In this document: positions 60,765-64,000 of the stretch, piece by piece
Position numbering within the stretch: position 1 is the first letter of the stretch
How the letters are laid out: every line of letters begins with the position of its first letter
Assembly (NCBI GenBank): GCA_040752355.1
Contig: JBFMHE010000013.1
Location: 44,548-108,547 of the forward strand
From: Nitrospirota bacterium
GTDB taxonomy: Bacteria > Nitrospirota > Thermodesulfovibrionia > Thermodesulfovibrionales > Dissulfurispiraceae
DNA: 64,000 bases
Direction: 5' to 3'
Made by a program: the position numbers and the translations under genes
Notes under the pieces: model-generated
Seen by the model: the letters and a program-made list of their open reading frames with translations, nothing else
What the model was told of the DNA's origin: nothing
Databases searched by the model: none

Positions 60765-62015
60765 ATGCATCGTGACGTTGCCCCGTACCTCGAAGTCTTC
60801 CGGAGCCGCCGCATCTCCGCGATCATGCTGTTCGGCTTCTCTTCCGGCCTGCCCCTTGCGTTGACCAGCGGCACCCTCCAGGCATGGATGGCGGTGGCCG
60901 GCGTCGACCTGAGGACCATCGGCGTCTTTGCGCTGGTCGGCATGCCGTATACCCTCAAGTTCCTCTGGTCGCCGCTCATGGACCGTTTCGTCCCTCCGCT
61001 GCTCGGGAGAAGGCGCGGCTGGATCGTTATCACCCAGATCGCCCTCATGGCCGGTATCGCGGCAATGGCGTTCAGCACGCCGGAGCAGGCGCCCCTGCTG
61101 CTCGGCATCCTCGCCCTCGCAGTCGCCTTCAGCTCCGCATCGCAGGATATCGTTATCGACGCCTACAGAACGGACGTGCTCCACGAAAAAGAGCGGGGTG
61201 TGGGCGCGGCGGTATTCGTGCTCGGCTATCGCATCGCTATGCTCGTCTCCGGCGCCCTGGCGCTCATCATGTCGGATACTATCGGGTGGCAGAACACCTA
61301 TCTCGTTATGGCGGTCCTGATGGCGCTCGGGATGGTTTCTGCGTTATGGGGACCGGAGCCGGAGCAGGCGGTGGCGCCTCCGAAGAGCCTGCAGGAAGCG
61401 GTGGGGGGGCCGCTGAAGGACTTCTTCTCCCGCTCCTCGGCCCTGGTGCTGCTGCTCTTGATCGTGCTGTACAAGCTCGGCGACGCCTATGCCGGTACGA
61501 TGACCACGGCCTTTCTCATACGCGGGCTGGGGTTTACCGCTACCGATGTGGGCACTATCAATAAAGGGCTGGGCCTGGTCTCTCTCGTGATAGGCGCCAT
61601 GTTCGGGGGCGCGCTCATGGTGCGGCTCGGGCTCCTCCGGTCGCTCCTGCTGTTCGGCGCGCTCCAGGCGGTCTCGAACCTCTCGTTCATGCTGCTCGCC
61701 TGGATCGGCAAGAGCTACCCGATGATGATTTTTGCCGTCGCTTTCGAGAACCTGAGCGGCGGTATGGGCACCGCGGCCTTCGTCTCCCTGCTCATGTCGC
61801 TCTGCAACCAGCGCTACAGCGCGACGCAGTACGCGCTCCTCTCTTCCCTCGCCGCCCTGGGGCGCATCGTGATCGCGCCGACATCGGGCTTCCTGGTCGA
61901 GTCGATCGGGTGGGCCCCGTTCTTCTTCATCACCACCCTCGCCGCCCTGCCGGGCCTCTGGCTGCTCTGGCAGATGCGCGCCACCGTTGCCCGGCTGGTA
62001 CGGGAGACAGCGTAA
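60765..62015 (+). CDS. ampG: AmpG-like muropeptide MFS permease
   Basis: 416 residues with about twelve hydrophobic segments. FGFSSGLPLALTSGTLQAWM (about residue 25-44), KFLWSPLMDRFVPPLLGRRR (about 66) and FSSASQDIVIDAYRTDVLHE (about 125) are AmpG hallmarks; later GMGTAAFVSLLMSLCNQRYS and TQYALLSSLAALGRI. AmpG imports GlcNAc-anhydroMurNAc peptides across the inner membrane. Its neighbours NagZ, the DUF1460 amidase and NagA act on the imported material, so the role fits. Its stop is one base from the stop of the convergent DUF1460 gene. Confidence 0.9.
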   Translation: MHRDVAPYLEVFRSRRISAIMLFGFSSGLPLALTSGTLQAWMAVAGVDLRTIGVFALVGMPYTLKFLWSPLMDRFVPPLLGRRRGWIVITQIALMAGIAAMAFSTPEQAPLLLGILALAVAFSSASQDIVIDAYRTDVLHEKERGVGAAVFVLGYRIAMLVSGALALIMSDTIGWQNTYLVMAVLMALGMVSALWGPEPEQAVAPPKSLQEAVGGPLKDFFSRSSALVLLLLIVLYKLGDAYAGTMTTAFLIRGLGFTATDVGTINKGLGLVSLVIGAMFGGALMVRLGLLRSLLLFGALQAVSNLSFMLLAWIGKSYPMMIFAVAFENLSGGMGTAAFVSLLMSLCNQRYSATQYALLSSLAALGRIVIAPTSGFLVESIGWAPFFFITTLAALPGLWLLWQMRATVARLVRETA

Positions 62016-62016
62016 T

Positions 62017-62793
62017 TTACTTCGGCCTGAGCACGACGATTCCCGGCTTGCCGGCGATGTAGCCGCTGAACTCCTGGTCGACCACTTTCCGATTGGTCTG
62101 CGCTGACGACGCATGGCGTAAAAGGAGGGAGGTGTCCTCTCTTACGAGAATGCCTACATGGGAGACATCGAGGCCCGGCTGCGGGGAGTATATCCCGATA
62201 TAGTCTCCGTTCCTCAAGGCATCGAGCACCGCTTTATCGACATGCCCGGAAGGCAGATAGGTGATGTCCCGCTCGACCGGCGGCATGCCGGGCAGAAAGG
62301 AGGTCCCGTCCTCCTTCCGGTTCAGGCATTTCCGGACGCTCCGGGCCTTTTCTCCGCCGATAACGCCCGTGACATCGCTGACGGAGCCGGCATTGAAGAC
62401 GGACCAGTCGGTAAAGAAATGGTTCCTGTTGCTGTACGCGACAATCCCCGACCGGTACCGCACCTCCCTCACCATCGCCGTGAACTCCTCAAAGGAGCGC
62501 GCCCGCCGCAGGGCCTCGATGTAATCGATGAAGGTGAAACAGTCGACGCCAGCGAGATCGATCGTCAGGACTTCCGGCTCCGAGGCAGAACCGGTCAGCG
62601 TCGATTCCCGGTAGGGCGTGCCGATAAAGGGGCGGGAGAGAGAGACGATCCGGTCGCCGGTATCCCTTATTCCGGAGGAGGCGCGGAGCAGGCCTTCCAA
62701 CGATGCTTCGGTCCAAGGGCCTAAATTGATGCTTATTTCCTTCTTGCCTTTCACTTCCCGTCTCTTACTTCTCACTTTTCTTCCCCTTGACAT
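62017..62793 (-). CDS. DUF1460 (NlpC/P60-type amidase) family protein
   Basis: 258 residues. The catalytic Cys is in IDLAGVDCFTFIDYIEALRR (about residue 83) and the His in GLDVSHVGILVREDTSLLLR (about 214); also NHFFTDWSVFNAGSVSDVTG and YLPSGHVDKAVLDAL. Characterised DUF1460 members are amidases specific for anhydroMurNAc-L-Ala bonds. Oddity: the family normally has a signal peptide, but here the N-terminus (MSRGRKVRSKRREVKGKKEI) is basic and encoded by degenerate heptamer repeats, so the protein may be cytoplasmic or its 5' end replaced. In the cytoplasm it could act as AmpD does. It is convergent with ampG and divergent from nagA. Confidence 0.82.
   Translation of the reverse strand: MSRGRKVRSKRREVKGKKEISINLGPWTEASLEGLLRASSGIRDTGDRIVSLSRPFIGTPYRESTLTGSASEPEVLTIDLAGVDCFTFIDYIEALRRARSFEEFTAMVREVRYRSGIVAYSNRNHFFTDWSVFNAGSVSDVTGVIGGEKARSVRKCLNRKEDGTSFLPGMPPVERDITYLPSGHVDKAVLDALRNGDYIGIYSPQPGLDVSHVGILVREDTSLLLRHASSAQTNRKVVDQEFSGYIAGKPGIVVLRPK
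62745..62790. repeat. Degenerate heptamer repeat at the 5' end of the DUF1460 gene
   Basis: CCTTTCACTTCCCGTCTCTT then ACTTCTCACTTTTCTTCC, units close to CACTTCT/CTTACTT as at 57243. The array codes for the first ~15 residues of the DUF1460 protein. Confidence 0.65.
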
Positions 62794-62848
62794 TATGCTG
62801 CATTCGCCGCGCTTTTAGCCATACCTTCAAGCGTGGTATCATAGCTCA

Positions 62849-63796
62849 ATGAGCATCATCGATATCCATGTCCACGGGCTCGGAGGGTACGACGTCCGGA
62901 CCTCCGACGAGGAGCATCTCCTCAGGATAGCGGAGCTGCAGGCGGCTGCAGGGGTCGACGAGATCGTCCTTACCCTCTATCCCTCTTCCGTTCCGGTGAT
63001 GCGCGAGCAGATGAGGGTCGTCAAAAGGGCGATGGAGAGACAAGAAGACGGTAACGCGTTATCCGTAACGAGTGATGAGTTAAAGAATAAGGAAGAATCC
63101 TTGGACGCATTACGCATTACGCATCACTCATCACGGTCTTCAAATGCGGCGCGGATTGTCGGCGTCCATCTCGAAGGGCCGTTCCTGAATCCCGCCAAGT
63201 GCGGCGCCTTGAATGCGATGACCTTCCTCGAGCCGGCGGAGTATCGACTGGAGGAACTGCTCGAGGGGTTCGAGGATATGGTCAGGATCGTGACGGTCGC
63301 TCCTGAGCTGAAAGGGGCGGCAGGACTTATCAGGGCTCTCGCGGACCGCGGCATCGTTGCGAGCATGGGCCATTCCGATGCGACCTATGCCGAGGCCGAA
63401 GCAGGATTCAACGCAGGGGCAAAGGGCATCACCCACCTCTTCAATGCGATGCGCGGCTTTCATCATCGTGAGCCCGGGCTCGCCGGGTTCGGCCTCATGA
63501 ACCCCGAAGTCTATGTCGAGGTGATCGCCGATCCCTATCACCTCCATCCCGGGGCGCTCGAGCTGGTGCTGAAGGCGAAACGTCCAGACAGGGTCATTCT
63601 CGTCTCCGACATGGTCAGGGAGTCGAAATCCTCATCGCGGACGGAGGCGGTTGCAGACCGGCACGGCAGCCTTATCGGCGGCAGCATGAGCATTACCGAA
63701 GCTGCCGAGCGGCTCGTGGCGCTCGGGTGCGGGCGCAGCGCGGCGATGGACTTTATCACCGGGAACCCCGCGAGGTACATAGGACGATCGGAGTAA
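62849..63796 (+). CDS. nagA: N-acetylglucosamine-6-phosphate deacetylase (compact form)
   Basis: 315 residues, shorter than the usual ~380: the protein begins directly at the metal motif SIIDIHVHGLGGYDVRTSDE (HxH) and ends DFITGNPARYIG, without the flanking beta-sandwich strands. Other motifs are intact: VGVHLEGPFLNPAKCGALNA (metal Glu), ASMGHSDATYAEAEAGFNAG (His), ITHLFNAMRGFHHREPGLAG (His) and VILVSDMVRES (Asp). Between residues about 68 and 95 there is an in-frame insertion made of heptamer repeats. It converts GlcNAc-6-P to GlcN-6-P, completing sugar recovery after NagZ. TGG-TATCAT (62834-62842) lies 6 nt before the ATG, no ribosome site: probably leaderless. Confidence 0.85.
   Translation: MSIIDIHVHGLGGYDVRTSDEEHLLRIAELQAAAGVDEIVLTLYPSSVPVMREQMRVVKRAMERQEDGNALSVTSDELKNKEESLDALRITHHSSRSSNAARIVGVHLEGPFLNPAKCGALNAMTFLEPAEYRLEELLEGFEDMVRIVTVAPELKGAAGLIRALADRGIVASMGHSDATYAEAEAGFNAGAKGITHLFNAMRGFHHREPGLAGFGLMNPEVYVEVIADPYHLHPGALELVLKAKRPDRVILVSDMVRESKSSSRTEAVADRHGSLIGGSMSITEAAERLVALGCGRSAAMDFITGNPARYIGRSE
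63050..63131. repeat. Inverted heptamer repeats inside nagA
   Basis: Left side GTAACGC-GTTATCC-GTAACGA-GTGATGA (63050-63077), right side ACGCATT-ACGCATT-ACGCATC-ACTCATC (63106-63133): the same 7-bp family in opposite orientation around a 28-bp centre. It is translated in frame (VTSDELKNKEESLDALRITH). Confidence 0.8.
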
Positions 63797-63823
63797 GTGA
63801 TGAGTAAAGAAATAAAGCTGAGT

Positions 63824-64000
63824 ACTAGAGAGAGCACTGGGGGAGGGGGCGGGGTATGGTATGCGAGCGGTATGGTGAGCTTGCAGGAGGACAGGGATGT
63901 CCCCCTTATCTGATAAATGGCGAGCCTCCTCGGAGGTCGCATCGACCGAGAACGGGGTCCCCGAAGATCGTATGATCTTTGGGGTACAGTTGAGTCGAGC
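63824..64000. repeat. Dispersed palindromic element, copy C (cut by window end)
   Basis: From about 63824. The left end is a degenerate copy of the family terminus (GAGGGGGCGGGGTATGGTAT, then GAGCGGTATGG as in copy A). The core from 63918 is the reverse complement of copy B 33770-33835: GGTCG-CAT-CGACC hairpin and CCCCGAAGATCGTATGATCT then TTGGGG (63959-63984). The second end lies beyond the window. The 200 bp after nagA hold no gene. Confidence 0.75.

Overview
The window is GC-rich and coding-dense. It comes from a Gram-negative, most likely anaerobic or microaerophilic bacterium. The Nitrospirota/Desulfobacterota side of the tree fits best: a DUF2760 plus tandem Hsp70 cluster, a four-subunit 2-oxoacid:ferredoxin oxidoreductase, VPEP-type C-terminal sorting signals, BioW, IHF-alpha/MerR/tRNA-Pro linkage and an HPF/cold-shock fusion. 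That placement is an inference from gene content; no rRNA is present.

Layout. 0-4 kb: an Hsp70/Hsp70/DUF2760 operon on the minus strand, running off the left edge. 4-19 kb: mostly housekeeping and stress genes (YqhA-like protein, hydrolase, GNAT, an orphan DppBC permease pair, DksA, IHF-alpha, MerR, tRNA-Pro(GGG), HtpG, DUF523/DUF1722, MBL hydrolase, LOG-family protein, RNase E/G, HPF-CSD). 19-34 kb: an accessory surface locus with visibly lower GC. It holds three short proteins ending in VPEP-x-TM-basic sorting signals (two nearly identical), three modular collagen-like secreted proteins sharing an N-terminal module, a small signal peptidase I-like protein, a DUF4143 AAA protein and a very large STAND/BTAD regulator. 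34-38 kb: an FtsX-type ABC exporter with a CrtC/AttH-like lipocalin protein. 38.7-41.8 kb: the oxidoreductase operon closed by a strong terminator. 42-47.7 kb: VOC protein, two cation/proton antiporters with RCK domains, DUF3124 and a lipid kinase. 47.8-55 kb: two divergent beta-helix surface proteins, one with three SLH domains, flanking bioW and a response regulator with an AraC-type output domain. 55-57.8 kb: NadE, a small secreted protein and a ferritin-like protein. 58-64 kb: RsmI and a compact peptidoglycan-recycling group (NagZ, AmpG, DUF1460 amidase, NagA).

The most unusual observations are these. (1) The two duplicated sorting-signal genes each carry a perfect or near-perfect tandem 11-bp repeat exactly 10 bp upstream of an extended -10 element, which is the geometry used by SARP/BTAD activators, and such a regulator lies in the same locus. 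(2) A family of non-coding elements (about 4.15 kb, 33.7 kb and 63.8 kb) has TIR-like ends and interchangeable hairpin cores. (3) Near-identical tracts in inverted orientation inside the two beta-helix genes could exchange their promoters and N-termini by inversion. (4) A perfect 34-bp inverted repeat encloses 112 bp upstream of rsmI. (5) A heptamer repeat family has entered the nagA reading frame in frame and overlaps the 5' end of the DUF1460 gene. (6) Several -10 hexamers lie 5-8 nt before the start codon, suggesting recurrent leaderless transcription.
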